DNA of 64,000 nucleotides from Hungatella effluvii (lineage in GTDB: Bacteria; Bacillota; Clostridia; Lachnospirales; Lachnospiraceae). Location of the stretch: the NCBI RefSeq assembly GCF_003201875.1, contig NZ_QJKD01000001.1, forward strand, positions 557,536-621,535, in the 5' to 3' direction. Each line of letters starts with the position of its first letter. The stretch's first letter is position 1. Positions 35,799 through 45,900 of this stretch are shown one piece after another. Under the pieces are notes generated by a model. It made no database searches, was not told the origin of the DNA, and saw nothing but the letters and a program-made list of their open reading frames with translations. The position numbers and the translations under genes were made by a program.

Positions 35799-37496
35799 TC
35801 ACTCTCCGGATATTCTGACACGGTCGCCTGCCTCGATGATCCTGCTGCTGGATACGATCAGCTGGTCCGTATTGCTGAATGCACCCTGCACGGCTGCCTG
35901 GGTGCTGCTCTTTTCCAGTAATTCCACGGGAATCTTTTCCGCTGTCAGCTCTTCGCCTAGTATCGTCTTCTGCGGTTTTACCACCAGGATGTAGTAACCA
36001 TCCGATTCCTGCCTGAGCCCTGCGATGGGAATGACCTGATTGTACTGCTGGGATGTCAGATTAAGCGAAAATGCGGCCGTTGCTCCCAGAACCCCCGTGT
36101 CCTCCTGGACCGAAGCGGTAAAATGCGCCTGTTCTTCCTCCGATAAGAAGTCCACGCTGTCCACCACCGCCTCATACGTTCGCCTGGACTCTCCGTACTG
36201 CAGGTTGATCTTCGTTCCCGCCGTAATCAGTTCTCCCAGCTTTTTGTCTACCGTTCCCTCGAATTTCAGCCTTCCGTCACCTATGGCCACAAGCTCATCA
36301 CCCGTCACGGTCTTTCCCGGGACGACGGCCAGCTCTGTCACCACACCGGATACCGGAGCCGTCACTTCACCGGATGCTGCCTCCAGTGCTTCCAGGGCCT
36401 TTAACTGTTCCTCCGCCTTTGTAATATCCAGCTGCTTCACCTGGCGGTCCAGGCCGGAGGCGGTCTGCTCCTTTTGATTTTCAGCGGCCGTCACCGCATC
36501 CCTGGCCCGCGCGTTGGATACCGCGAGTTCAGCCTGGCTGAGCGCTTCTTCCAAACTCCTCACGCTCTTCTCTCCGGCTTTGATCTGCGTCTCCACCGCT
36601 TCCACCGAGGACTCATAGCTGCTCTTCAGCGCTTCCGCCGCGGTTCTCCTTCCGGCGCTGACATCGCCGTAATCTTCCTCGGCGCTGTTTAAGGCCGCTT
36701 TGGCCTCCTCCACGTTAAGCGACTGCTCTTCCCGTACCTCTTCCAGGTCCTCATTTGCACGGTCCAAAGCTTTTCTGGCTTTCTCGATTTCCTCGTCTGA
36801 AGCCCCCTCTTCTTCCAGGCGGTCCAGCTTCTCTTCGCAGTCGGTCACCTCGCGCTCCGCCTTCTTGACCGCGCTCTCCTTCTTCGCCACAGCCGCGTCG
36901 TAGGCCCGCTCGGCGGTCCGGTACTGCCGTCTCGTCTCCTCCTCCATCTCTTCCTCGGACTGGGTCATGCTCTGATTGTAGTCGCGCTTGAGCTTTGCAA
37001 GCTTTTCTTCGCTCTCCCGCCTCAGTTCCTCCAGGTCCTGATATCCGAAATCCAGGGCCCGTTTTGCCGCATCCAGCGACTGAATGGCCAGCGTCTCCTC
37101 GGATATGCCCGGTATCTGTTTCGAGCGGACCTCGGACTGAGAAAACTCCAGCTTCATCTTTTCGATGGAAAGAGCCAGTTCCTCCTTTTTCTTCTGAATG
37201 CCCTCCAGCTGATAGGCGAAAAGCACCTCTCCCACCTCCACCTTCTGCCCGGCCGTTTTTCCGACGGACTGGACCTTTAACCCTTCCTCGGGATTTAAGT
37301 ATGTGATTCCGGAGGCGAGAAATTTCCCGTCCCCTTTGATTTCATAATTTACATTTCCCATCTTGCCGTAAGAGGTGCCGACCTGCGGCACCGTCAGGGA
37401 ATCCAGGCTTCTGGAAAGAACGGTAAAGACCGCCATGGCTCCAAGAAACATAAGGAAACCATCTCTGCACCATTTTCGTATTTTTTTCCTCTCCAT
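35799..37496 (-). CDS. HlyD/MacA-like membrane fusion protein
   Basis: A 565-aa protein with an N-terminal membrane helix (~10-30), a lipoyl/barrel-sandwich half (~70-115: VGKTAGQKVEVGEVLFAYQLEG), a very long coiled coil (~115-370) and the second lipoyl half ASGEVTAPVSGVVTELAV. A beta-barrel domain follows. The coiled coil is longer than in typical Gram-positive adaptors. It should pair with the MacB-like permease downstream. Confidence 0.85.
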   Translation of the reverse strand: MERKKIRKWCRDGFLMFLGAMAVFTVLSRSLDSLTVPQVGTSYGKMGNVNYEIKGDGKFLASGITYLNPEEGLKVQSVGKTAGQKVEVGEVLFAYQLEGIQKKKEELALSIEKMKLEFSQSEVRSKQIPGISEETLAIQSLDAAKRALDFGYQDLEELRRESEEKLAKLKRDYNQSMTQSEEEMEEETRRQYRTAERAYDAAVAKKESAVKKAEREVTDCEEKLDRLEEEGASDEEIEKARKALDRANEDLEEVREEQSLNVEEAKAALNSAEEDYGDVSAGRRTAAEALKSSYESSVEAVETQIKAGEKSVRSLEEALSQAELAVSNARARDAVTAAENQKEQTASGLDRQVKQLDITKAEEQLKALEALEAASGEVTAPVSGVVTELAVVPGKTVTGDELVAIGDGRLKFEGTVDKKLGELITAGTKINLQYGESRRTYEAVVDSVDFLSEEEQAHFTASVQEDTGVLGATAAFSLNLTSQQYNQVIPIAGLRQESDGYYILVVKPQKTILGEELTAEKIPVELLEKSSTQAAVQGAFSNTDQLIVSSSRIIEAGDRVRISGE

Positions 37497-37500
37497 CTGT

Positions 37501-38376
37501 CTACTCCTTTATCCCTGATACCATAATTCCCTGCTCCAAAAAACTCTGCCCGGCCAAAAACAGAAAGAGCGGGGGCGCCATAGCCGCCACGGAGGCCACC
37601 CACGCCACACTGACCTTATCCGCCGTAATATCCGGAAGATAGAGGGACAGCGGCCAGAGCGTCCGGTTCTTCAAAAATGCCATCGGCGCCTCGATGGCAT
37701 TCCAGCTCTCTAAAAAGCCCAGGATTCCTGCCGACATGATTCCCGGGAACCCCATCGGTATACCGATCCGAAAGAACACCGCCCCTTCTCCCGCCCCATC
37801 CAGACGCGCCGCTTCCAACAGAGACGGTGGGATCGAGGAAAAAAACTGTGTCATGATAAATACCGGAAATGTGGAAAATATCCCCGGAAGGATAACCGCC
37901 AGATGGGTATCTAAAATATGCAACTGGTTCAGTACAAAGTAATCCGGGGTCATCAGAACCTGAAACGGGAGTATCATCAGTATGATATATCCCATGAACA
38001 ACAACTTTTTCCCCGGAAATGAATACATGGCAAACGCCCACGCCGCCGGAACGGCCACCAGCATCTGGCCGAACAGTACAGCCCCGGTCTGAAGGCAGGA
38101 GTTCCAGAACATCACGAAAAATCCCGGGGAATCCAGAAGCAGCTCCACAAAGGGACTTAAGGTGGGAAAGTCCGGAAACAGGGTGACTTTCACAGCTCCG
38201 GTTCCGCCGTTTAACACCGGACCGAACCGGGACAGCATTTCCCCCTTGGACAGGAAGGAATTTCCCGCCATCATGAGCAGGGGAAGCCAGATAAACAGGC
38301 AGATTACCGACAGGATAAGCCTTCTGACGTGCGGGAGAATCTTTTTCTCCGGCATCCGTTCTCTCAACCATTTCAT
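37501..38376 (-). CDS. ABC transporter permease, MalG type
   Basis: A 291-aa CUT1-like permease with six helices, EAA loop LLEAARLDGAGEGAVFFRIGIPMG and C-terminal GIMVSGIKE. Its start overlaps the MalF-type gene by 4 bp. The helix after the EAA loop is WNAIEAPMAFL, normal for the family. Confidence 0.9.
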   Translation of the reverse strand: MKWLRERMPEKKILPHVRRLILSVICLFIWLPLLMMAGNSFLSKGEMLSRFGPVLNGGTGAVKVTLFPDFPTLSPFVELLLDSPGFFVMFWNSCLQTGAVLFGQMLVAVPAAWAFAMYSFPGKKLLFMGYIILMILPFQVLMTPDYFVLNQLHILDTHLAVILPGIFSTFPVFIMTQFFSSIPPSLLEAARLDGAGEGAVFFRIGIPMGFPGIMSAGILGFLESWNAIEAPMAFLKNRTLWPLSLYLPDITADKVSVAWVASVAAMAPPLFLFLAGQSFLEQGIMVSGIKE

Positions 38377-39233
38377 GTTTCACCTCTCCTCGAAGCCAGC
38401 CCTTTCGTGATAACCGGCAGAGCAACCACCAGCAAAAGAAGGACGGAGGCCGCACTCATCTTCTGGATATCCAGAGTCACGAACCAGTGGTTAAACAGGT
38501 GCTGCAGCATATAGATGCTCTCGTGGGGATACTCCCCTGCGATTAAGTACGCTTCCCGAAATACCTTAAAGGAATTGAACACGGAAAGGGATACCACCAG
38601 AAATGCCGTCTTGGAAAGGCCCGGCAGCGTCACGTATAAAAACCGTGCCAGGATGCCCGCTCCGTCCACTCTGGCCGCCTCGTAAAGTTCATCCGATATA
38701 GCCGCCAGACCCGCAACCCACAGAACCACATCGTATCCCAGATTCTTCCACACGTAGGTAAAGACCAGCACGCCAAAGGCCGTGTCTCCATTGATCCAGT
38801 CTATCCCCGCCATGCCGAAGAGCGCGGTGATCTGGTTGACCATCCCCTGTGGATGGAAAAACAGCTTCCACAGCAGGACGATCGAAGCCACGGGAATGGC
38901 AAGCGGAACGAGGAGACTCGTCTTAAAGACGGTCCCCCCCTCCTTTAATCCCGCGATCAGCATGGAGCAAAACAGTGACACCAGCACCAGAAGCGGTACG
39001 CAGATCACCAGAAAGCGGATTGTGTTAAAAGATGCCAATCGAAACGCGCTGTTGCCGACCACTGTCACATAGTTCTGCATGGCGACGAAACGCCCACCTG
39101 CCGCCTCGAAAAATGACCTGCGGACAACATCCACATACGGGAGCAGGACAAACACGGCTGTCCCCGCCAGACTCGGCAGAAGGAACAGATACGCCTTCCG
39201 TGCCAGACGGCCCGACTGTGTTTTATTCCGCAT
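38373..39233 (-). CDS. ABC transporter permease, MalF type
   Basis: From MRNKTQSGRLARKAY (286 aa), six helices and the EAA loop YEAARVDGAGILARFLYVTLPGLSK near residue 195. The ATG overlaps the upstream lipoprotein gene by 11 bp, indicating coupling; the in-frame start at 39314 lies deep inside that gene. Confidence 0.88.
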   Translation of the reverse strand: MRNKTQSGRLARKAYLFLLPSLAGTAVFVLLPYVDVVRRSFFEAAGGRFVAMQNYVTVVGNSAFRLASFNTIRFLVICVPLLVLVSLFCSMLIAGLKEGGTVFKTSLLVPLAIPVASIVLLWKLFFHPQGMVNQITALFGMAGIDWINGDTAFGVLVFTYVWKNLGYDVVLWVAGLAAISDELYEAARVDGAGILARFLYVTLPGLSKTAFLVVSLSVFNSFKVFREAYLIAGEYPHESIYMLQHLFNHWFVTLDIQKMSAASVLLLLVVALPVITKGLASRRGET

Positions 39234-41478
39234 AATACAGCTTCGCCTTGTTTTCAAACTGCCCGGCCGCCTCGGCCGCGGTCTGTTTCCCTTCAAAATA
39301 TCCCTTTGTTTCACTGACTATCATCTCCAGCAGTATATCGTCAACAGAAATGGGGGTACGGAGCTTATCCAGCATTCCCATAATCTCTTCCTTCTTCTTG
39401 TCGTCCGGATACTCCGCGCTCAGCGTTTCACCGCCGTCAAAGCTGAAACTGATGCTCACCATGGAAGCCCGTTCTTCCCAGGCACCGGAAGCCGTGACAT
39501 TTACGGTAAAGCCATCGTTTAAATCCCCATTCTGAACCTTCGGTGACAGGGCAAACTCGACAAACTCTCGCGCGGTCTCCTTTTCCTTACCAAAGCTGGT
39601 GACCCCCAGGAGTCCCTTCGGATAATAGATATCATTAAACTGTTCCATCTGGTAGCCATACTTATCAATGATTGCCGAAGGTGTCATAACATCCATCATA
39701 CCCGACAGTTCCACCAGAGAAACCTCTGTGCTTTTTGTCAGCAGGCCGTAATCACTTAGCCCGGTAAAGCCTCTCGTTTCCACGGTATTGTATACCTGGC
39801 CGCGGCCGCCGTCTTCCGATTCATCGAATATCCCCCTGCTTCCGCCGGCATCTCCCGCCAGCTTCGCGGTTTCCAGAAGAATTCTGACTTTCTCCGTATC
39901 CAGCTGCCCGACGTCTTTTCCTGCCAGCTCCGGATAGTAGAGATAGATCATCTGCCTCAAAATATTTTCATAGATGGTCTTTGGGAAGAGAGCCTTATCG
40001 GGATTCGCTTCCTGCCACGCCCGGAGAGTGCCGATCGAGGTCATCTGGTTTACTGCCGTCCCGCTTCCGTAGATAATCGGAATACTGACACGGACCGGGT
40101 ACTGATAAACACTGCCACCGGAACCGGTGAAACTCTCCGCTATGTTGGGGTATAGCTCTCCCGCTTTTACCATGGGAGTGATAATATCGCTTAAATCTTC
40201 CAAAACCCCTTTCTCAATATAGGATTCGATGGGAAGCCCATCCAGCACCAGCACGTCGGCGCCGTTGCCGTTTAACAGTTCTGCATTTAATGAACGGATC
40301 GTATCGGATTTTAAGGTGCTTCCCGACTCGCTGGCTCCGTCGATCAACTCAACCCTGACATCGGGATGTTCCATCTGGAAAAGTGAGGCCGCCTGTTTCA
40401 CTGTCTGGTTTTCAGAAAGGTTGAGGCCGTATACCGTAAGGGTTTTGGACGGTATGGCCGGCATTTCCGGATCATACGTATAGCGGGCCAGTTTCTGTTC
40501 TTCACTCTCCGTGTACCATAAGTAAAAATCATTGTCGTTTCCGACGAGAAGACGTTTTACGTATGCGCTGGGCATGCTCATGGAATTCAGGGAGCCATCC
40601 ACGATAGTCTCCCACATCGTTCCCTGATCCGCCATGTGATGAATTCCTTTGGCATTGGCAAGGTAGAAATCATCTCCGTCTCCGCGGGCCAGACTACCGT
40701 ATACATCTGACTCGTCGGTTTGGAACGGAATCACTTCCTTCTCCGCCAGCGATTTTAAATCGTACCGTAGAAATCCCCTGTCGCCTGTGGTCAAAAAGCT
40801 ATTGGCTGTCAGCGTGTGGCTGTCACAGAAATTGCTGAAGGAAGACCTCTGAGGAAGCTTTTTTTTCACAGTGCCGTCTGCCCCTACGACAATTACCTGA
40901 TCATTGGATGGAATGAATACAGTGCTGTCATCGCTGACATACAGTCCGTTCAGCAGTACCATGGCATCCTCAATTCCCGCTGAAATCTCCTGCATGGTCT
41001 GCCCGTCTGCAAATTTTACAAGGTGTGCCTTGTAATCCTTATCCGAATATATCACATACAGAGTTCCATCCGGTCCATAGGCGGAATAAGCTAAATAAAA
41101 GCTGTCCATAAGTGACGTTACTGGAGAAGCTGTATCTTCTCTCCAGGATGAACCGTCGTAACGATAAGCTTTCTTTTTTCCTTCTACTTCCTGTCCAACT
41201 AAGGTAAACATCACCAGTTCCCCGTTCTGGTCCTGGATAATATCCAGAACACGTTCCGTTCCATCTTCAAACGGATATGCAACCGATTGCTCCACGTAAC
41301 GCCCCTTTGCAACATCCGCGGCTCCCGGGTCCGCAGTCCCTGTTTGTTTTGTACTTTCCTTTGCACCGTCTGCGGCGCCATCCTTCTGTTCCTTTGCGCC
41401 GCATCCGGCGGTCATGGCCGCCATGACCGCGGCCAGCGCCAGCGCCGCGGCTCTCTGAATCAAATGACTGTTTTTCAT
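39223..41478 (-). CDS. Large lipoprotein with solute-binding domain, copy 2 (751 aa)
   Basis: The lipobox is TAGCGAKE. Residues ~60-365 look like a repeated beta-strand domain (VIYSDKDYKAHLVKFADGQ, FLTTGDRGFLRYDL), probably a propeller-type sensor. Residues ~370-751 are a family-1 binding domain (LTVYGLNLSENQTVKQAASLFQMEHPDVRVELIDG; DVLVLDGLPIESYIEKG). It is a paralogue of the gene directly upstream. The fusion suggests a receptor that both binds and reports a ligand for the permeases that follow; ligand unknown. Confidence 0.8.
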   Translation of the reverse strand: MKNSHLIQRAAALALAAVMAAMTAGCGAKEQKDGAADGAKESTKQTGTADPGAADVAKGRYVEQSVAYPFEDGTERVLDIIQDQNGELVMFTLVGQEVEGKKKAYRYDGSSWREDTASPVTSLMDSFYLAYSAYGPDGTLYVIYSDKDYKAHLVKFADGQTMQEISAGIEDAMVLLNGLYVSDDSTVFIPSNDQVIVVGADGTVKKKLPQRSSFSNFCDSHTLTANSFLTTGDRGFLRYDLKSLAEKEVIPFQTDESDVYGSLARGDGDDFYLANAKGIHHMADQGTMWETIVDGSLNSMSMPSAYVKRLLVGNDNDFYLWYTESEEQKLARYTYDPEMPAIPSKTLTVYGLNLSENQTVKQAASLFQMEHPDVRVELIDGASESGSTLKSDTIRSLNAELLNGNGADVLVLDGLPIESYIEKGVLEDLSDIITPMVKAGELYPNIAESFTGSGGSVYQYPVRVSIPIIYGSGTAVNQMTSIGTLRAWQEANPDKALFPKTIYENILRQMIYLYYPELAGKDVGQLDTEKVRILLETAKLAGDAGGSRGIFDESEDGGRGQVYNTVETRGFTGLSDYGLLTKSTEVSLVELSGMMDVMTPSAIIDKYGYQMEQFNDIYYPKGLLGVTSFGKEKETAREFVEFALSPKVQNGDLNDGFTVNVTASGAWEERASMVSISFSFDGGETLSAEYPDDKKKEEIMGMLDKLRTPISVDDILLEMIVSETKGYFEGKQTAAEAAGQFENKAKLYYAE

Positions 41479-41524
41479 CTTCTTTTATTCCTTTCTCTCA
41501 ATCCTAAACATTTATACGATGTCT

Positions 41525-43768
41525 TTATTCTGTCTCCGCCCGATAGAGCGTCACCTTCCCTGTTATGGCCTTTACAGCGGCCAGGATATCCTGTGCCCCG
41601 TTAAAATAACCTTCCGATTCTTCCGCCATAATGGACAGAACCGTGGGATCCGGTACGACCGGATGATCCAGGTTCGGGATCATATCCAGCAAAAGCTTCC
41701 TCTCTGATTCCGTAGGATAATCCCCATAGATCATAAGCCCATCCTGGCTCCCCGTCCCATAGCTCATCATTATCTGCCGCTGCTTCCATCGTTCCACACC
41801 AGCACGGGTAACGGGGAAGCCATCCTTTACGTCCTCTCCCTGTATCTGTTCCGACAGCAGGAAGGCAACAAAGCGTTCCGCCGTCTCTTTCTGCCTGCCG
41901 TTCCTGTTAATGGCGACCCGTTCTTCCGGATAGAAGGTACGATTGACTGATTGAAGCTGATACCCTTTTTCCCTCATGACCGCAAACGAAAGGCTCATCT
42001 CCGCCATTTCCCGCGGAAGCTCCAGGGAGGCCGCGTTGTCTCCCGCCATTATCCCCAGATGATCCGGAGTGGTAAACCCGTTCTCAGCGACCAGATTATA
42101 CCGTTTTCCGGCTCCGTTATCCTCGTCCTCCGGATACAGAACGCGTGCGCCGGAATGCTCTCCGGTCCGCATGGCCGCTTCCAGAAGGTCTGTAAGCTCC
42201 TCTTCCTTTAATTTTCCATCATCATCCCAAAGCTCCTGATCATACAAACATGCAAGGCGGCGGAGAATATTTTCATATACAGTCTTTCCACTTACAGAGC
42301 CGGCTCCCGGCGATTTCTGATACTCCAGATACGCCTGCAGGCTGGATAAACTCGCTGTGGCCTCAGCTTCCCCATATACAACCGGGAACAGGACCCTTAC
42401 CGGCACCTCGTAGACAGATCCGTCGTTTCTCCGGAAATGGTCGGTCAGGTTCCGGTATATTTCCCCACTCTCTGTAAACGGCGCGAGAAGTTCGCTCATA
42501 TCCTCCAGAATCCCTTTTTCTATATAGGACTTTCCCGGAAGGCCGTCCAGTACGAGAACATCCGCTCCCGCTCCGGTCAGCAGCTCCTCGTTTAAGCTTC
42601 GGATGATATCCGCATCCGTCATCCCTTCCATCTGCTTTCTTCCGTCGAGCACCTCGACACGAATATCGGGATTTTCCATCTGGAACCGTATGGCTCCCTG
42701 ACGGATCAGATACTTCTCCGACAGATCGAGACCGTATACGGTCAGCGTCGATGTCGGAACGGAAATGGTATCCGGATCGTATACATAGTGTGCAAGAACT
42801 GGATTACCGTCTTTCTCGTACCATACGAAAAAATCGTTATTTTTACCGACACATATCCTACTAATTCTAATCCCCGGAAGGCTTAAGGAATTCAGGCTGC
42901 CGTCCACGATGGTCTCCCACATCGTCCCGCCGAGCGCCATGTGATGAATTCCCGCCGCGTTGCAGAGATAGATATCGTCGTCTTCCCCGGCTGCGAGGCT
43001 GCCCTCCGCGTCGGAATCCCCCGTCTGGTAAGGAATCGTCTCCAGTTCCTTTCCTGTCTTCATGTCATAAGCCAGAAATCCTAAGTCACCCGCCGTTATG
43101 TACGTATCCCCCACCAGTGTGCTGCTGCTATTCAGCGTGCTGTTTCTCTTTTTTTGGTACAGATGGAAGGCCACCCCGTCTTCCGGCTTCCAGACCACGG
43201 TCTCTCCATCCATCAGGGAAAAGAGTACCTCCCCGCTGTCTGCCGCCAGAAAATCGGAAACATTATAGATCCCCTCCTTTTCAAACGCAGGATCTGCAAG
43301 CCGCTCCATCTCCCGGCTGCCCCAGGCTGTCTTTCCGATGTATCTGTCATCCCCCTGTGTAAGGTAGTAATACGCCGCGTCCTTCGTACCATCCATATTT
43401 AAAATCATGCTGCCTTCCGGAATGCTGCTGGTGAGGCCTTCATCCGTTTTCCACTCTCCCGTATCTTCCAGCCGGTAAATCCTGTTTTCCATCTCTAAGT
43501 TGTATGTGAGAACCAGAAGATCTCCTTCCGGAGAAAGCATCATAGCTTCCATCATCTCTGTTGATGGATCGAACGGAAATGTCAGTTCCCGCTCCACATA
43601 CCGTCCCCTGGGGACGTTGGAGTTATCACCGGTTCCTCCATGATCGGCCGTCGGCGCATCCGCCCCGCCCGGCTTCGGGCCGCATCCTGCCGCCATCACA
43701 GTTACCGCGGCCAGTATCAAGAGCCATGCGGCGGCTTTCCGTGCGGTCATTCTTTTTTTTCTGTCCAT
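41525..43768 (-). CDS. Large lipoprotein with solute-binding domain, copy 1 (747 aa)
   Basis: Start taken at MDRKKRMTARKAAAW, AAAGGA upstream. Lipobox VMAAGCGPK. Same two-part architecture as its neighbour: N-terminal beta-strand repeats (~55-350) and a C-terminal binding domain (LTVYGLDLSEKYLIRQGAIRFQMENPDIRVEVLDG; DVLVLDGLPGKSYIEKGILEDMSELL). Many segments, such as GTMWETIVDGSLNS, are identical in both copies, so they arose by tandem duplication. It is the first gene of the operon ending at 34715. Confidence 0.8.
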   Translation of the reverse strand: MDRKKRMTARKAAAWLLILAAVTVMAAGCGPKPGGADAPTADHGGTGDNSNVPRGRYVERELTFPFDPSTEMMEAMMLSPEGDLLVLTYNLEMENRIYRLEDTGEWKTDEGLTSSIPEGSMILNMDGTKDAAYYYLTQGDDRYIGKTAWGSREMERLADPAFEKEGIYNVSDFLAADSGEVLFSLMDGETVVWKPEDGVAFHLYQKKRNSTLNSSSTLVGDTYITAGDLGFLAYDMKTGKELETIPYQTGDSDAEGSLAAGEDDDIYLCNAAGIHHMALGGTMWETIVDGSLNSLSLPGIRISRICVGKNNDFFVWYEKDGNPVLAHYVYDPDTISVPTSTLTVYGLDLSEKYLIRQGAIRFQMENPDIRVEVLDGRKQMEGMTDADIIRSLNEELLTGAGADVLVLDGLPGKSYIEKGILEDMSELLAPFTESGEIYRNLTDHFRRNDGSVYEVPVRVLFPVVYGEAEATASLSSLQAYLEYQKSPGAGSVSGKTVYENILRRLACLYDQELWDDDGKLKEEELTDLLEAAMRTGEHSGARVLYPEDEDNGAGKRYNLVAENGFTTPDHLGIMAGDNAASLELPREMAEMSLSFAVMREKGYQLQSVNRTFYPEERVAINRNGRQKETAERFVAFLLSEQIQGEDVKDGFPVTRAGVERWKQRQIMMSYGTGSQDGLMIYGDYPTESERKLLLDMIPNLDHPVVPDPTVLSIMAEESEGYFNGAQDILAAVKAITGKVTLYRAETE

Positions 43769-43910
43769 CCCTTTTTGTCCTTTCTGCCATTCCGGATTTG
43801 CCTTTAAAGTAATCATACCAGAGAAATCTCTAAAAAAACTGGAAACGGCTGGTTTAACCGCAATCAGAGATTAATTTTTCTTTACTACTTGCTAACAAAT
43901 CAGAGTACAG

Positions 43911-43951
43911 AAAAAGTCCATCTAATCTCTGACAGAGACCAGATGGACTTT
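43911..43951 (-). terminator. Terminator of the ABC-3C island operon
   Basis: Eleven-bp stem AAAGTCCATCT/AGATGGACTTT with an inner partly paired loop, followed on the minus strand by UUUUU, begins 20 bp past the ATPase stop. The rest of the stretch to 43768 carries no recognisable gene and should hold the promoter of the lipoprotein operon. Confidence 0.85.
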
Positions 43952-43970
43952 GCTTCCCGTATATTCTCAA

Positions 43971-45680
43971 CTAAATGTTGAAAAATTTATTACTCTCGCT
44001 TAACTCCAAAACTTTAGACTTTTCAACATAAACTTCATCCACTTTATCAATTCGTTCTCTCAAAATCGGCATTATATATTGTCCTTCTATATTTTGAGCT
44101 ATCTGAAAGATAGTTTTCAATTGATTAATATGTGTATTCTCCATTTTATCGTGAATCACAAACTGAGGCGCTTTAATTTTCATTGTTATTGCATACTGCA
44201 TGTATGCTAAATCAAACGCAACAATCACTGCCTTCTTTTTTTCAGTACCTACATTTCCCCCCAAAGATGCTATACTAATTGGAAACTTATTTTCTTCTTC
44301 CCAGTTTTGATTATATGCAAGAAGATATTTCTCGCCATACAACCTTTCACAGTAATCAGAAAAAATTTGATTGAATATCTTTATCTTATTCTCAACTTCT
44401 GAACCATCCATCTTAGACTCAATATCTTGTAATCTTTCATTTAACTTATCCTTTACTTTATCTTGCTCCTCCAATAAAGTTATAGAATTAAGAATTTCGC
44501 CTTTCTTCTGTGATAAATCTTCAATCTTTCTATTCAGAATATTCAGTTCATCCAGAAGCCCTTCATCCAGTACCTCTAAGGTTACAGTCTTTTTTTCTTT
44601 TAACAAATCATTTGTTTGATTTTTATAGGTTTCTAATAATTCTTCTTTCGTAGAAAGCTGATCTTTTATAAAATTGATCTTATTTTGAATCATGGCGTTA
44701 TGGAATTTCAATACATCTTCAAACTTCTTTTGTAACTCAGGAATATATGACTTTGCCTCCGTATAGATTTTCTGTAATATATTTAAATCAATATTACTCT
44801 TTTCCTGAGATAATTGTGCAATGCTATTTTTTATTGTAGATATTTCAAATTCAGTTAGCTGCATTTTTTCCTGCAACTCATTAATTCGTGAAGAAAGTCT
44901 TCTTTTTGTATCTAATTCATCTTTATATTCATCAATGTAAGATATACTCTTCCTCTTAGCATAAAATTCCTTCAAATCATTATTAACTAATTCTAAGCTT
45001 TGCTTTAATACACTTAAGGAGCCTATACTCTTACTCTTCTCTAATGCCACAATTGCTTTTTGACAATCGTTCAATTGTGAAACAATTTCTCCCTTTTCAC
45101 TAACTAAATCCCTGCCGTATATTTGAAATAACACACAGTAAATAGTGTCATATATCTCTTTAGACGTCATAGGCGGAAGAAACTTTATCATGCTGTCTTC
45201 TGACGTATTTGAAAGTCGGACAAACTTTGGTATAAGTTGGCGGAATGTAGGTCTGGGTTCCTTAATTCCAAACAGAATTTTTTTTAATTCTGACCAAAAC
45301 TCCTGTTCAGGAAAATCAATCTCACCAATATATTTTTTTCCTCTTGGGAATAAATCACGTTTAACGGAACATCTATAATTCTTTTCTGTGTCCAGAAGCA
45401 GTAATTCAGCCTGCACCTTATGCGATACTAAAAAATTTTTGACAACCTGATTTTCACTTCTCGTATCGGAATCATAATACAAATCTTTGACGGATTTCGC
45501 GCCTAAGCATAAATCTATAATTTTTATTGCAGTAGTTTTCCCTACACTATTTCCACTTTCACTTGATTCATTCGAAGTATTATCTACAATCAAACTTAAA
45601 CCGTTTAGATTAAATTTAATATCCCTTACAATTTCTTCAGCAGGCGTCATTTTGCGCACAATCAACCGCTCTATTAACAT
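43971..45680 (-). CDS. ABC-3C system ATPase (SMC/RecN-like, DUF2326-type)
   Basis: From MLIERLIV (AAAGGAGGG upstream), 569 aa. N-terminal P-loop SGNSVGKTTAIK at ~42-53, a central coiled coil (~205-435) and a C-terminal half with the ABC core SIASLGGNVGTEKKKAVIVAFDLAYMQYA and Walker-B-like APQFVIHDKMENT near 520. These are traits of ATPases in ABC-three-component conflict systems described by comparative genomics. The first 44 bp overlap the middle-component gene. Base composition is much more AT-rich than the neighbours, consistent with horizontal transfer. Likely role: sensing invasive DNA or its replication and switching on the CTD partner. Confidence 0.82.
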   Translation of the reverse strand: MLIERLIVRKMTPAEEIVRDIKFNLNGLSLIVDNTSNESSESGNSVGKTTAIKIIDLCLGAKSVKDLYYDSDTRSENQVVKNFLVSHKVQAELLLLDTEKNYRCSVKRDLFPRGKKYIGEIDFPEQEFWSELKKILFGIKEPRPTFRQLIPKFVRLSNTSEDSMIKFLPPMTSKEIYDTIYCVLFQIYGRDLVSEKGEIVSQLNDCQKAIVALEKSKSIGSLSVLKQSLELVNNDLKEFYAKRKSISYIDEYKDELDTKRRLSSRINELQEKMQLTEFEISTIKNSIAQLSQEKSNIDLNILQKIYTEAKSYIPELQKKFEDVLKFHNAMIQNKINFIKDQLSTKEELLETYKNQTNDLLKEKKTVTLEVLDEGLLDELNILNRKIEDLSQKKGEILNSITLLEEQDKVKDKLNERLQDIESKMDGSEVENKIKIFNQIFSDYCERLYGEKYLLAYNQNWEEENKFPISIASLGGNVGTEKKKAVIVAFDLAYMQYAITMKIKAPQFVIHDKMENTHINQLKTIFQIAQNIEGQYIMPILRERIDKVDEVYVEKSKVLELSESNKFFNI

Positions 45681-45900
45681 AGATAACCCTCCTTTCCTGT
45701 AATTCAATTAATGATTGTATAAACAACCAATCTAATGCATAATAAAAAAAATCTATATGAATATTCTGATTTATCTTTTCTTTTACCTTATCATATAAAT
45801 CATCTAATAAAAAATTGGGATTTTCAGATAATATTTCGATAATTACAGCGCCAAGATAATAGAGTGACAGGGCCGGATCACGTTCCTTATTTATAATCAT
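45637..45900 (-). CDS. ABC-3C middle component
   Basis: An 87-aa helical protein (RDPALSLYYLGAVIIEILSEN ... FFYYALDWLFIQSLIELQERRVIYVN) with the winged-helix-like pattern of small ABC-3C middle components, possibly MC6. It sits between CTD and ATPase genes, overlapping them by 4 and 44 bp. In these systems it bridges the two other parts. Confidence 0.75.
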   Translation of the reverse strand: MIINKERDPALSLYYLGAVIIEILSENPNFLLDDLYDKVKEKINQNIHIDFFYYALDWLFIQSLIELQERRVIYVNRAVDCAQNDAC

